A stretch of 64,000 bases of DNA from Mesorhabditis belari (lineage: Eukaryota; Nematoda; Chromadorea; Rhabditida; Rhabditidae), in NCBI GenBank assembly GCA_958450365.1, contig CAUEEP010000923.1, positions 186,001-250,000 of the forward strand, in the 5' to 3' direction. Numbering within the stretch: position 1 is the first letter of the stretch; each line of letters opens with the position of its first letter. This document shows, one piece after another, positions 11,208 through 20,364 of the stretch. The notes beneath the pieces were generated by a model, which made no database searches, was not told the origin of the DNA, and saw nothing but the letters and a program-made list of their open reading frames with translations. The translations under genes and the position numbers were made by a program.

Positions 11208-12449
11208 ATGAATCAAATACATTGTTTCAAATGTAAGCAACGTACAAATTCAATTGAAGTTACAAAAATCCTTACCAAAAATAATCGAAATATGATCAAA
11301 GCGAAATGTGAACACTGTAACACTACAAAGTTCAAGCTTATTCCAACCACTAATTTGAACTTGGGCTCAGGATTTGAAGACTTAAAAGATAAAAAAGACC
11401 AAGTACTTTTAGAAAAAACATTCTACTCGCCTGAAACAGGTTTTTGTGGAATAAATGAGCTCTCAAGACTAACTAAAAAGCCCCCAAAAGTTGTAAAAGA
11501 ATTCCTAAATCAACAAGATGTTTACACACTTCATAAGCCAGCTCGCAAGAACTTCAAAACACAAAGAGTTTACATCAATGAAATAGATGAACAGTGGCAA
11601 TCAGATCTCGTTGAAATGATTCCTTATTCAAAAGAAAATGATGGTTTCAAATATCTTTTAACTGTAATCGATTGTTTTAGTAAATATGCTTGGGTCGAAA
11701 AACTAAAAACTAAGAGTGGCAAAGAAACAGCTGATGCACTTGAGAACATCTTCTCTAAAGGTAGAAAGCCAAAAAAAAAGATGCAAACAGACAATGGAAA
11801 GGAGTACTACAACTCTCAGATGAATAAACTTTTTAAAAGTCTTGAAATTAATCATTTTTCAACTTATTCAGATAAGAAAGCATCAATTGTTGAAAGATTT
11901 AATAGGACTTTGAAAGAGAAAATGTGGAAAATTTTTACATTAAATGGGAATCATAAATGGATAGACACCCTTGATGATCTTGTAGAAGGTTACAACAACC
12001 ATTATCATACTAGTATTAAAATGACTCCAAAAGAAGCATCTAATCCAGAAATGAGTTCTATTGTTTATACAAATTTATTTCCATCAAACGTAGAAAAAGA
12101 AAAAATAACTCCCAAATTCAAGGTAGGTGACTCTGTTAGAATCACAAAATATAAATCCGTTTTCGCTAAAGGCTATCTTCCGAATTGGACTACTGAGATG
12201 TTCAAAATTAGTAAAGTTAATCAAACTTCACCAATAACCTATGACTTAGTAGACCTTGGAGATGAAGAAATTGCAGGTAAGTTTTATGAAGAAGAACTGG
12301 CTATTTTCAATAACATCAAAGAAGAGTACCGAATCGAGAAAATAATCAAACGTAGGATAAGAAAGGGAATTAAAGAAATCTTTGTTAAATGGTACGGATA
12401 TCCTGAAAAGTTCAATTCGTGGATTCCGGAATTGAATTTGAAGTCATAA
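11208..12449 (+). CDS. Maverick integrase (rve family) with chromodomain
   Basis: This 413-residue retroviral-type integrase inserts the element and makes the 6-bp target duplication. The N-terminus has two CxxC pairs (CFKC and CEHC), a zinc ribbon. The catalytic core shows Asp133 (WQSDLVEM), Asp195 (MQTDNGKEY) and Glu229 (SIVERFNRTLKEKMW), a DDE triad with 33 residues between the last two. The C-terminal 40 residues (IFVKWYGYPEKFNSWIPE) form a chromodomain, common in Maverick integrases and thought to guide target choice. It is the first gene right of the cargo and converges on the capsid gene with a 55-bp gap. It looks intact. Confidence 0.95.
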   Translation: MNQIHCFKCKQRTNSIEVTKILTKNNRNMIKAKCEHCNTTKFKLIPTTNLNLGSGFEDLKDKKDQVLLEKTFYSPETGFCGINELSRLTKKPPKVVKEFLNQQDVYTLHKPARKNFKTQRVYINEIDEQWQSDLVEMIPYSKENDGFKYLLTVIDCFSKYAWVEKLKTKSGKETADALENIFSKGRKPKKKMQTDNGKEYYNSQMNKLFKSLEINHFSTYSDKKASIVERFNRTLKEKMWKIFTLNGNHKWIDTLDDLVEGYNNHYHTSIKMTPKEASNPEMSSIVYTNLFPSNVEKEKITPKFKVGDSVRITKYKSVFAKGYLPNWTTEMFKISKVNQTSPITYDLVDLGDEEIAGKFYEEELAIFNNIKEEYRIEKIIKRRIRKGIKEIFVKWYGYPEKFNSWIPELNLKS

Positions 12450-12461
12450 TTCCTTTCAAAA

Positions 12462-12496
12462 ACCAACGAAGTCGGCTCCAACGGAGAACCAAAACT
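12462..12496 (+). repeat. Dispersed 35-bp repeat, copy 1
   Basis: The stretch beginning ACCAACGAAGTCGGCTCCAA recurs at 14696-14731 inside the glycoprotein gene with one substitution and a one-base indel. Here it lies just after the integrase stop codon. Confidence 0.8.
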
Positions 12497-12504
12497 TCTT
12501 GCAA

Positions 12505-13761
12505 TTAGATGCTTATCACTTTAATTCGATTATCTTTCACTTCAACAATATTCTCACTCAAAATTAAGCAATAGCATTTACTACTTTGAACAATATTTTT
12601 ACTAAAACTTGCCTTTATGGTAACATCAGGTCTGCTTTGGATGATTCTGTCATTTTGCTTAGAAACATCGAAAACTAACAACGGATAATAATAATAATAT
12701 ACATCTTCTTCCATGAAAATATAATCTTTCACTGATTCGTAATAACTATTTCTGAATTCTTTAGCGAAATTGTATTGCTGAACTGCATTGAATTTATCAA
12801 AGTCAAACTTTAAACATTCATATGGATAACGCTCGGAGTTTAGTTCAACATAAATTTCTTCTAATCCACAATTGTCAAACTTGGCAGCATTTAAATAATT
12901 ATTATCTCTAGCAGTTTGAAAAGAAATGACAAGGTATTTTATTTTATCATATTTTGTTCCAAGTTTCCAAGTAAATTCACGATTCCCATTTGGAATATTA
13001 TAACTCTCAAATTGTCTTGAGATGAAAGGCATTTGGAGAAGTTTATTACTTTCAAAGGTGTTTAATAACTTATTTTGCATCTCAAGGCTAGGCACAATTT
13101 TTGGAATAATCCACTGTAATTTATTTATTGTCATCTTTGCGGTAAATTCTGCAGGATCAGTAGAAACAATTGAGTTTTTGTTTTCGGGTGATCTGTAAAG
13201 ACTTAGAGTGTGTTTTCTTCCATAAATTATTCTGTTGTAACATTCTGCGAATCCGAAAACGTGTGTCAATGGGATGCAAAAAGTGAGACCCCCTTTTCTA
13301 TTCTTGGTGTATTTGTTAATTTTATAAGTAATAATATCTTTCGTTTCTAAAATCCAACCAAAAGTATTTTGTTTGTTCATCGTCGAAGAATACGTTAAAA
13401 GTCCTTTCATCAAGCTAGCTCTTCCAGGATCTATAATATTTTCAACTTGCATCCCATCCATACTATAAGTTGCTCTGTCAAATAGAAACATTGGAGCATT
13501 ATTAGTCAATGAGACTTCATCATCATCAGCTAATGCAGTACCATCAATTTTAGTTAAACTTGCTTCTAAATAGATGTAAGATTTGTGTAATAGTAGATAC
13601 TGATCACAAGTTTCTATAATAAAATTAATTTCTCCATGTTGATTCAAACTCGAACCTGACGAAGGAAATATGCTAATCAGATTCTCTTTTTGAATAGATG
13701 TATCGCTCACAATAGGATTGTCAACAATGAGTATTCTATCAATTGCTTCTGACATTTTCAC
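12505..13761 (-). CDS. Major capsid protein (double jelly-roll)
   Basis: At 418 residues it has the size, position and strand pattern of the Polinton major capsid protein. Segments such as FLFDRATYSMDGMQVENI and IPLTHVFGFAECYNRIIYG match the pattern I know for this family: a membrane- or DNA-virus-like double jelly-roll with a conserved 'IPL..vFGF' turn. It would form the trimeric capsomers of a virion. It diverges from the glycoprotein gene across a 125-bp AT-rich spacer, which must contain both promoters. The first Met at residue 1 is followed by a second at residue 3; either may be used. No lesion is seen. Confidence 0.85.
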   Translation of the reverse strand: MKMSEAIDRILIVDNPIVSDTSIQKENLISIFPSSGSSLNQHGEINFIIETCDQYLLLHKSYIYLEASLTKIDGTALADDDEVSLTNNAPMFLFDRATYSMDGMQVENIIDPGRASLMKGLLTYSSTMNKQNTFGWILETKDIITYKINKYTKNRKGGLTFCIPLTHVFGFAECYNRIIYGRKHTLSLYRSPENKNSIVSTDPAEFTAKMTINKLQWIIPKIVPSLEMQNKLLNTFESNKLLQMPFISRQFESYNIPNGNREFTWKLGTKYDKIKYLVISFQTARDNNYLNAAKFDNCGLEEIYVELNSERYPYECLKFDFDKFNAVQQYNFAKEFRNSYYESVKDYIFMEEDVYYYYYPLLVFDVSKQNDRIIQSRPDVTIKASFSKNIVQSSKCYCLILSENIVEVKDNRIKVISI

Positions 13762-13886
13762 AGGAGATCCTTTACTTTTAATTTATTTAGAATATTTTTT
13801 TCTAATATTAAATACAAAGTTATTTGTTTGAAATTAATTGGAATTATTGAATTATTATCAAGTCAATATTTAGAAGTCAAAATTGC
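13762..13886. promoter_or_regulatory. Divergent promoter between capsid and glycoprotein genes
   Basis: A 125-bp, very AT-rich spacer lies between two start codons on opposite strands. No clear operator or palindrome is visible. Confidence 0.5.
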
Positions 13887-16253
13887 ATGAATCTATTGGG
13901 ATTTTACTTTTTCTATGCATTTTCATTCTATGATGTACTTGCTAAGAGTATTATTTGTACAGAAAATTCTCCAGTTCAGTACTTTAGATTACCGAAATTG
14001 CACAAATGTAATTATCATAGGCAATTATCACCACAAGCAGAAGTTGTAAAATATCAAGTTTTTAAACCCAACATCATTGAGTATGCATCAGAAGGAAAAT
14101 TGTGTAAAAAATTAGTTAGTGAAGTATCAATGTACACCGATTTCTCAGGATATGAACATCTAGTAGAAAAGGAATCAAATCATCATTCAATCACATTAGC
14201 AGAGTGCAGAGAAATGATTGCATCAAAGAAATGTGAATACGGTGCACTTGTTAATTCTGGGACTTCTGGTTTTTGGAGCACAAATAATAAAGTTGAACTA
14301 GATTATCCAAATCGATTCACTAGTTTGTTCTCACCTAAAAGATATTATAAAGAGAATTGTGTTATTATTGAAACGAAGGTGTATTCTCACTTCAATCAAA
14401 GTCGTCCAACAAATGTTCTAGTTGACATGAAGAATTGTAAGTATCAAGATGGTTCTTGTGAAATAAAGAAAAATGAAATTATTGTTTGGGATGTTAACAA
14501 AGACCAGAAGTGTCAATATATTTCAATTGGAAAGCTAGATGGTGTCTACAACAATGGTTTATGGATTAATAGTCAAAACCAAATAGCATTAAGTTTTACA
14601 TCCAACATAAGAGTAAAAGATTGTAATCTTGACTTATTGCTTAGTGATGAAGGTTTTGCTATTCTAAAGAAAACAAAAGCTGTCAACTATCAAATACCAA
14701 CGAAGTCGGCTCCAAAGGAGATACCAAAACTGCCTACACCACAACCTTTAATCCAAACAACAACTGAAAACAAAGAATATTATGAACGGCAACGTGCTCA
14801 ACAAGAAGAAATTAGACAACGAGAAAGAGAACAACGTGAGCAATACGAAGCAACAATTAAAGAATTTAAGCAACGTCGGGAAGAAAAAATGAAGAAATAT
14901 CTAGAATCTGAGAAAAAAAGGGAAGAAAAGATTCGACGTGAACAAGAAAGATCTAATCGAACAAAGAGAGAAACAACAAATAATGATGAATATTATGAGG
15001 ATTGTGAATGTGATGAAGAAGTAGCAAACACTTCACAAGAAAGAATTGAGAAAGATGAAGAATTACCACAATTACCCACATACAATGAATACCTAAAAAC
15101 TAAACATGATTGTGAGGTTCTACCAAATTATGGTGAATTCATTAAAATTCGAGAAGCCTGTAATAATTTTCCAAGTTACACTGAATACATCACCCGGATT
15201 GAGAAATATGTACTTGAAAGAAGGAGCTTCAATAGAGCAAATAAAACTAGTACTAAGATCAGGACTAAAAGGGAACTGCACTCAGATTTTCAAACAGCTG
15301 GAGAATTTCAATATCTAGAAAACAAATCAAATAATCTACTTCGACATACAACTGAAGTAATGTGTGATATCTTCAATGAGCAGTCAGAGATTCTTGAAAA
15401 TATTCTCAGAGAAAACCCTAGAAGATACATTCAAAAACAGTTAAATCATTCAGCAGTAAGAGTCAAAGTACTTTCTAATTCTTATAATGAAAAAAATTCC
15501 TTGGGAGTAGTTCAAGTAACATTCTGTAAAGAACTTGATGACTCTGAGATTGAATTTATTGATCTTACTCATTTTGATGGTTACAAATCTAGTTTAGCTC
15601 TTACACAAGGTCAAATTCCCATTAGAGTAAAAAAGTTTGGAGACAAGATTTGGTATTACAAAAATGATAACTCTGGGGGAATAATTTCTAGTGAAATTCT
15701 TATGCATCCTAAATTTCAACCTAGGCAAGATTGCTCTCAAGCACTGCAAGAAAACTGTGTTGCAAATCTGAAGAGCTTTGAGGAGTTCAATCTAAATTTC
15801 TTAGATGATAAAATAATCTTTCATGAACACATTCTGTTTGATACAAAAACTAACATTGAAGAAGAATTAATCAATGAGATTCGTGAAAAAGCTGATGTAT
15901 CCATTGAATTACATTCCAATAGTCAAGATTCTATGATTCCTCATGAAATATTGGATGAAGTGTCATCTATTTTTGAGAAGTATTACATAAGAATTTGGAG
16001 GATTTATGTAACTATTGGTGTTACACTCTTTTACATCTTCATTGTTAGATCTTTTTGGATAGTTCTTTCTCCTAAAACATTCTTTAATTCCAGAAAAGGG
16101 GGTTCTGGAAGTGTTCGATTCTTTGATAGAAAACATAAACGAGGAAATAAAGACTATGAAGGTGTTGAACTACAAGAAGTAACCGAATCAAACACTCCTA
16201 GGTCTTTTGAATTGACAAGTTATCCTTCCAGAAGATCTCTTGTTGTAGATTAA
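13887..16253 (+). CDS. Viral-type membrane glycoprotein (fusogen candidate)
   Basis: This 788-residue single-pass membrane protein has a hydrophobic signal peptide (residues 1-19), a cysteine-rich ectodomain (about 20-285), and a strongly charged Glu/Arg/Gln coiled coil (about 296-355). Two RTKRE furin-like sites follow, near residues 359 and 460. A second ectodomain half comes next, then a transmembrane segment near 703-727 and a basic tail of about 60 residues. This layout is that of a cleaved viral envelope protein. Nematode Mavericks are known to carry a herpesvirus gB-like (class III) fusogen, and this is the obvious candidate. I cannot prove the fold by eye, and a chuvirus-like glycoprotein is an alternative. 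It would let particles enter cells and so allow transfer between hosts. It looks intact. Confidence 0.7.
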   Translation: MNLLGFYFFYAFSFYDVLAKSIICTENSPVQYFRLPKLHKCNYHRQLSPQAEVVKYQVFKPNIIEYASEGKLCKKLVSEVSMYTDFSGYEHLVEKESNHHSITLAECREMIASKKCEYGALVNSGTSGFWSTNNKVELDYPNRFTSLFSPKRYYKENCVIIETKVYSHFNQSRPTNVLVDMKNCKYQDGSCEIKKNEIIVWDVNKDQKCQYISIGKLDGVYNNGLWINSQNQIALSFTSNIRVKDCNLDLLLSDEGFAILKKTKAVNYQIPTKSAPKEIPKLPTPQPLIQTTTENKEYYERQRAQQEEIRQREREQREQYEATIKEFKQRREEKMKKYLESEKKREEKIRREQERSNRTKRETTNNDEYYEDCECDEEVANTSQERIEKDEELPQLPTYNEYLKTKHDCEVLPNYGEFIKIREACNNFPSYTEYITRIEKYVLERRSFNRANKTSTKIRTKRELHSDFQTAGEFQYLENKSNNLLRHTTEVMCDIFNEQSEILENILRENPRRYIQKQLNHSAVRVKVLSNSYNEKNSLGVVQVTFCKELDDSEIEFIDLTHFDGYKSSLALTQGQIPIRVKKFGDKIWYYKNDNSGGIISSEILMHPKFQPRQDCSQALQENCVANLKSFEEFNLNFLDDKIIFHEHILFDTKTNIEEELINEIREKADVSIELHSNSQDSMIPHEILDEVSSIFEKYYIRIWRIYVTIGVTLFYIFIVRSFWIVLSPKTFFNSRKGGSGSVRFFDRKHKRGNKDYEGVELQEVTESNTPRSFELTSYPSRRSLVVD
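14696..14731 (+). repeat. Dispersed 35-bp repeat, copy 2
   Basis: This is the partner of 12462-12496. Here it is translated, as the PTKSAPKEIPK stretch before the coiled coil of the glycoprotein. Confidence 0.8.
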
Positions 16254-16347
16254 TCATTATCTAACTAGTTCATTGCTTCATTTACTTTTTTATCTTTACA
16301 TTTATTAAATAAATTGTCTAAATAAATAAGGGGGAGAGTACTACAAA

Positions 16348-16677
16348 ATGAGATTTTTTAATTCTGGAGAAAACTCAAAATATGTTATTGTTAGCCCGAA
16401 AGAAAAAGATAAAATAGAGTTAGTTGAATTTGTAAGCACTTCTGAAGAAAATAAAAAGAAACAAGATTCTAAAAAAGAAGAATCTGCTAACTTAGAGAAA
16501 GAAAAAACAGGGGAAACTCTCCAATCTACACATCCGATACAATGTAATACTCTAGATCAATGTCTTCAGATAATTGATAAAACTGATAATAAATCAAACA
16601 ATCCCAACAAATTGAATAAAAAGAATGCAGCCTTTCTCAAAGTTTTGAAAAGTGGATCAGGATTCAAGAGGATTTAA
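16348..16677 (+). CDS. Small charged protein of unknown function
   Basis: I do not recognise this 109-residue protein. It is rich in Lys, Glu, Asn and Ser, with a low-complexity middle (residues 35-60) and a basic C-terminal end (AAFLKVLKSGSGFKRI). It follows the glycoprotein gene by 95 bp on the same strand, and its last codons overlap the end of the minor capsid gene on the other strand by 14 bp. Its place among structural genes would suit a minor virion or DNA-binding protein; that is a guess. Confidence 0.6.
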   Translation: MRFFNSGENSKYVIVSPKEKDKIELVEFVSTSEENKKKQDSKKEESANLEKEKTGETLQSTHPIQCNTLDQCLQIIDKTDNKSNNPNKLNKKNAAFLKVLKSGSGFKRI

Positions 16678-17080
16678 GGTGTAATTCAATATAAAGGTCA
16701 CACTTGTTAAAGTCAATGAGATTATTATTTTCATCTACTAACTTCAAAGTTAAAACATTACAATTATTAACACTTCTATGATAAATCAAATTTATCGGTT
16801 CAAATTTTATATTTTTACTCCTTTCATTCTGGGAAGCCTTCAGATCTTCTACTTCAAACTTACAAATAATGTTACTTTGTCTTTCGTCAATGAAGGTATC
16901 GCAAATAAGATTGCAGGATAAATAAACAAAAGGTTTATCATTATTTTCGTTCCTAACTAAAATTCCATCAATTTTCACTACAGCAATGGAAAGAGCATTG
17001 TTATTATAACTTAATCTTGGAAGATCAAATTGAAACGTCTTTTCATTGGTACGATAGAGATTGAGATAAAGATTAGTCAT
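16664..17080 (-). CDS. Minor capsid (penton-like) protein
   Basis: At 138 residues, predicted to be nearly all beta strand, it has the size of the single jelly-roll penton protein of Polintons. The sequence alternates hydrophobic and polar residues (SIAVVKIDGILVRNEN, then CDLYIELHLK) without helices. The gene diverges from the packaging ATPase gene across 72 bp, the usual neighbourhood for this protein. The assignment rests on size, fold type and position, not on a signature residue. Confidence 0.7.
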   Translation of the reverse strand: MTNLYLNLYRTNEKTFQFDLPRLSYNNNALSIAVVKIDGILVRNENNDKPFVYLSCNLICDTFIDERQSNIICKFEVEDLKASQNERSKNIKFEPINLIYHRSVNNCNVLTLKLVDENNNLIDFNKCDLYIELHLKSS

Positions 17081-17152
17081 TTATTAGGAAATTATTTATT
17101 AAAATAAAATTAGTTAAATAAAATATTATTGAGAAAAAATTTTCATTTTTAA
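17081..17152. promoter_or_regulatory. Divergent promoter between minor capsid and ATPase genes
   Basis: A 72-bp spacer of more than 80 % A+T separates two start codons on opposite strands. Confidence 0.45.
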
Positions 17153-17911
17153 ATGACTTTTTGCAAAGAAGAATTTAGTGATTATTCTGTTAAAAATTAT
17201 TACTCTCAGAGAAACAATAATTCTTTACTCCCTGAAAGTATAAGAGGCTGTATTATTGGGAAATCTGGTTGTGGAAAGACCAATTTGCTAATGAATTTGC
17301 TTTTAGATCAATTTGGCAATGAAGAATATCTGGATTACAATAATTTATATATCTTTTCTACAACTCTCTTTCAGCCTTGTTATCAAGCTCTAATTAATGG
17401 ATTTGAGAATGGTTTAAGCAAAAAGGAAATTAGAGAATGTTTTAGAAAACAAGATTTTATGGTTGAAGAAAAAGAAAATTTCGAATCTTTAGTAAGTGTA
17501 AAGTCTTCAGATAAACTAGAAGATATTCCAGATCCTTCCGATATCGATCCTGATAAAAAGTCTCTTATAATTTTTGATGATCTAATGCTTGAGAAGCAAA
17601 ATAAAATAGAACAATATTATACTCGGGGAAGACACAATAATATCGACTGTTTTTATATTTCACAGAATTATATCAAACTTTCTAAGAATACAATTAGAGA
17701 GAATGCTAACTTTTTCGTTGTATTCCCACAAGATAAATTAAACCTTGATTATATCTACAGAGATCATTGTTCCGAACTTGATAAACTCGAATTTCTTGAG
17801 ATGACCAGAGAAGTTTGGAAAGAAAAATATTCTTTTTTGACAATCGATAAAACTAGCACACTTGAAGATGGGAAATTTAGGAAATGTTTGAAGTATTTTT
17901 TCATTGTTTAA
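17153..17911 (+). CDS. Genome-packaging ATPase (FtsK/HerA, A32-like)
   Basis: This 252-residue P-loop ATPase has Walker A GKSGCGKT near residues 33-40 and Walker B SLIIFDDLM near 137-145. A later SQNYIKLSKNTIRENANFF segment corresponds to the sensor region of this family. It would pump the element's DNA into the capsid. It begins right after the divergent promoter and ends about 10 bp before the converging accessory gene. No lesion is seen. Confidence 0.92.
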   Translation: MTFCKEEFSDYSVKNYYSQRNNNSLLPESIRGCIIGKSGCGKTNLLMNLLLDQFGNEEYLDYNNLYIFSTTLFQPCYQALINGFENGLSKKEIRECFRKQDFMVEEKENFESLVSVKSSDKLEDIPDPSDIDPDKKSLIIFDDLMLEKQNKIEQYYTRGRHNNIDCFYISQNYIKLSKNTIRENANFFVVFPQDKLNLDYIYRDHCSELDKLEFLEMTREVWKEKYSFLTIDKTSTLEDGKFRKCLKYFFIV

Positions 17912-17921
17912 TGTCTTGAAT

Positions 17922-18531
17922 TTACTTTTTAATCACTATTGTATCATCTTTTGAATTTTTAACATTTATACTTTCTACTCCTTTGAACATCGGTCCTTTT
18001 TTTGGATTACTTTTCATATTCATTAATTCTTCTTTTGTATATTCAGATGAACCTTCTATTTGAAATATAGGTTGAAAATCATCAAATGTTTTAAGATCTT
18101 TAATCTTTTTAGAAGTATATCTAGAAAGTTTGCCCCCCCTCGTCTGGCTTTATTACTAATGTACTAAACATTTTGTTCATTTCATCTAATCCTGAACTAT
18201 CATTATGTTTCTTAGATTGACTTTCAATTATAGATTTGTATTGTTTTTCTCGTTCTAATAATTGTTCTATTATTTCTTGATTTTTGAAACTTTTATATTT
18301 GTATACTTGGTTTGTTACATAAGACTTTTGAAAATTAACAAAAACTTGCTTGGCAAATAGTTTCATTTGAGGGTCTAATATCTCTAATTTATCTATGCCA
18401 GCGATAATTTGATCTAATGAATAAGAACTTGAAGAAATCATGTTTTGTAGTTCAGGTATCTCTGATATAATTTGATCTAAGCCATCTAGTTCATCCTCTT
18501 GTGGTAAGAACCTCTGCATTGATTTCTCCAT
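17922..18531 (-). CDS. Accessory protein, unknown, frame broken at a G7 run
   Basis: The open frame from 18531 gives 136 residues, mostly helical (LDQIISEIPELQNMI and a Gln/Lys-rich coiled coil), then ends just after a run of seven G (minus strand, about 18133-18139). In another frame the reading stays open for about 70 more codons, to 17922, with similar composition. It then ends about 10 bp before the ATPase stop, as tight as other junctions in this element. One base too many in the run would explain this, either as a real mutation or a sequencing error. A programmed shift is less likely. I do not recognise the product. Confidence 0.55.
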
Positions 18532-18559
18532 TTATATTATTAAAAAAATCTCAATATTT

Positions 18560-18650
18560 TTTCGAGGTATTAGGTAAGGTATTTGGTAAGGTAATAGGTA
18601 TTAGGTTTTTGGTATTTGGTATTAGGTATTAGGTAATAAAAATTCTCCTA
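18560..18650 (+). repeat. Degenerate GGTATTAGGTA repeats in a divergent promoter
   Basis: The words GGTATTAGGT, GGTAAGGTAT and GGTATTTGGT repeat about eight times between two divergent start codons. They could bind a regulator or be simple slippage; the sequence does not decide. Confidence 0.65.
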
Positions 18651-18655
18651 ATTAA

Positions 18656-19054
18656 ATGGAGACAACTCAACTAATAGCGAAACTCAAAAACTATGATTTC
18701 ACAAAGAATAGTATATCATCTTTTCAAAAAGAAACTGGAGTTAATCCTAAAACCATTAGAAAATATTTACAACTTCACAACATTCCATATAATTCAAAAA
18801 CCTTCAAAGTTGCTATACCAAGAGATTTATCTGGAAGGTATGTTTGTCAAGTAGCACCTTCAGCGGTCCTAACGGGGGTACCAACGAATCAAAAAGAAGT
18901 AACCCCAATTACGAAGTTTGAACCTAAGGACCAACACGATTTGAAATCTAGTCCAAGGTCATTCAAAGAACTAACAAATAAATACAAACATATTACACAG
19001 CCTAATAAACTTAATCTACTTGATAATAAATCAAAATGTTTCATTAAAGAATAA
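18656..19054 (+). CDS. Small putative DNA-binding protein
   Basis: This is a 132-residue product. Residues 10-45 look like a helix-turn-helix (FQKETGVNPKTIRKYLQLHN): a first helix, a turn with Gly-Val-Asn, and a recognition helix. The rest is polar and probably disordered. It starts right at the repeated GGTATTAGGT array, so self-control through that array is possible but unproved. It converges on the next gene with a 19-bp gap. Function is otherwise unknown. Confidence 0.6.
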   Translation: METTQLIAKLKNYDFTKNSISSFQKETGVNPKTIRKYLQLHNIPYNSKTFKVAIPRDLSGRYVCQVAPSAVLTGVPTNQKEVTPITKFEPKDQHDLKSSPRSFKELTNKYKHITQPNKLNLLDNKSKCFIKE

Positions 19055-19073
19055 GATCTTTAAATCACAAAGA

Positions 19074-20015
19074 TTATAATCCGATATTAAGGTAAATACA
19101 AGGTAGATCTTTCTTTTTTATCTTTTTCTGACGGAGTAATTCATCTAAAATAGCATGAATTTTATTATATTCTGCTTTATTTCCTGCTTGGTATGAAGCA
19201 ATACTCAGCTCTAATGACTCAATAAGAGAATTAATGTTTGAAGGTAGAAAACTTATCGAACTTCCTGAACTTGATTTAGTGAAATAGTTATCTTTAATAA
19301 ATTTCCATTTATCACTAGCATCAGCGTTATATCTTTTTGAAGATTTATCGAATTTTTGATACAAAGCATCTGAACAAATTAATATATTTCTGTAGTCTTG
19401 TGTATCTTGTTGTTTTATTTTATTTAGATCAGGCGACTTTTTTGTGAGTAATTCCATAAGTCCAGGTGTAGCATCATACATCTTATTGTCAATTGTTAAA
19501 GTATTATCTTCGATTTCGACTTCTTTATTTCCAATTGAATATCCACCAATATCGTTACTTGCAGATCCTTCATTGTATCTTATTGAGTATCCAGCAGTAC
19601 TTCTGTCTTTAGGGTCTTGTAGGTAAGTAGCAATCAAATTAGATACTTTGATCAAATCACTTTGATTTGATGAAGATTGAATGCTTTTAATGGGTGTTTG
19701 GATCTTTTCAATATTTTTGATACTTTTTTGAATCCCAGAATCTCCAATTTTGAAAGAGTTTAAAGTTTGAACTATTTTATTCTTTTCATCAATTATTTCT
19801 TCTTGTAGCTTCTTATTTGATTCTAAAATTGGTTTGAAGACCTCAATTCGATGATCTTCTACGTTTTCGAGATTTGTACGCTCTTGGAGATTTTTGACTT
19901 TATGTTCTTTTTTGTTTTTCAAGAAGGATTGAACTATTTCATTTCGCTTTTTGGGATCATAAATTTCTACCAATTTGGGGAATCTTGAAGTCTTTGATTC
20001 AGTAAGCGAAGGCAT
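19074..20015 (-). CDS. Conserved Polinton-type protein of unknown function
   Basis: This 313-residue protein has a coiled-coil-rich N-terminal half (residues 40-125). Its C-terminal domain contains YDATPGLMELLTKKSPDL and ends with a helical pair and ILDELLRQKKI. The T-P-G-L core, preceded by a hydrophobic beta hairpin (GNKEVEIEDNTLTIDNKMY), recurs in proteins of many animal Polintons, where its role is not known. A virion or replication accessory role is possible. It shares a short divergent spacer with the 57-residue gene at 20095. No lesion is seen. Confidence 0.65.
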   Translation of the reverse strand: MPSLTESKTSRFPKLVEIYDPKKRNEIVQSFLKNKKEHKVKNLQERTNLENVEDHRIEVFKPILESNKKLQEEIIDEKNKIVQTLNSFKIGDSGIQKSIKNIEKIQTPIKSIQSSSNQSDLIKVSNLIATYLQDPKDRSTAGYSIRYNEGSASNDIGGYSIGNKEVEIEDNTLTIDNKMYDATPGLMELLTKKSPDLNKIKQQDTQDYRNILICSDALYQKFDKSSKRYNADASDKWKFIKDNYFTKSSSGSSISFLPSNINSLIESLELSIASYQAGNKAEYNKIHAILDELLRQKKIKKKDLPCIYLNIGL

Positions 20016-20094
20016 TTGAAAAAGTAATTTATTTATAAAAAAAAATTCTGTATTTAAATATATAGAAATTTTTGAAAGTTGTTATCAGTTGAAA

Positions 20095-20268
20095 ATGAAT
20101 AGTGAAGAAGAATTGAAAAAGATTTCGCGTGATGAAATTCGTAGAAAAGTTGCAGAAATTAGTAATCAGCTAAGGTCTTACATCCTAAAGACTCGAGAAA
20201 TACGAAGCATGAAGAAAAAAGAGATGATTGATTTCATTGTAATGTTTAGTAACTTGGAACTATCATAA
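20095..20268 (+). CDS. 57-residue protein resembling the polymerase N-terminus
   Basis: The short product shares its pattern with the first 57 residues of the polymerase that starts 97 bp downstream. Compare SRDEIRRKVAEI with SKDALRKRVGEI, then a basic linker, and MKKKEMIDFI with MKSAELRNFI. The two helical blocks suggest a SAP-like or related DNA-binding unit that was duplicated, or a split-off first domain. It lies on the same strand and probably in the same transcript as the polymerase. The family is not known to me. Confidence 0.6.
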   Translation: MNSEEELKKISRDEIRRKVAEISNQLRSYILKTREIRSMKKKEMIDFIVMFSNLELS

Positions 20269-20364
20269 AATAAAATAAAACGAATTTTTCTTAAAAATTT
20301 TTTTTTGTTAATAAATAGGACAACTTGAGTCCGGTTTGAAAAAATAATTCATTCAATTAATAAA

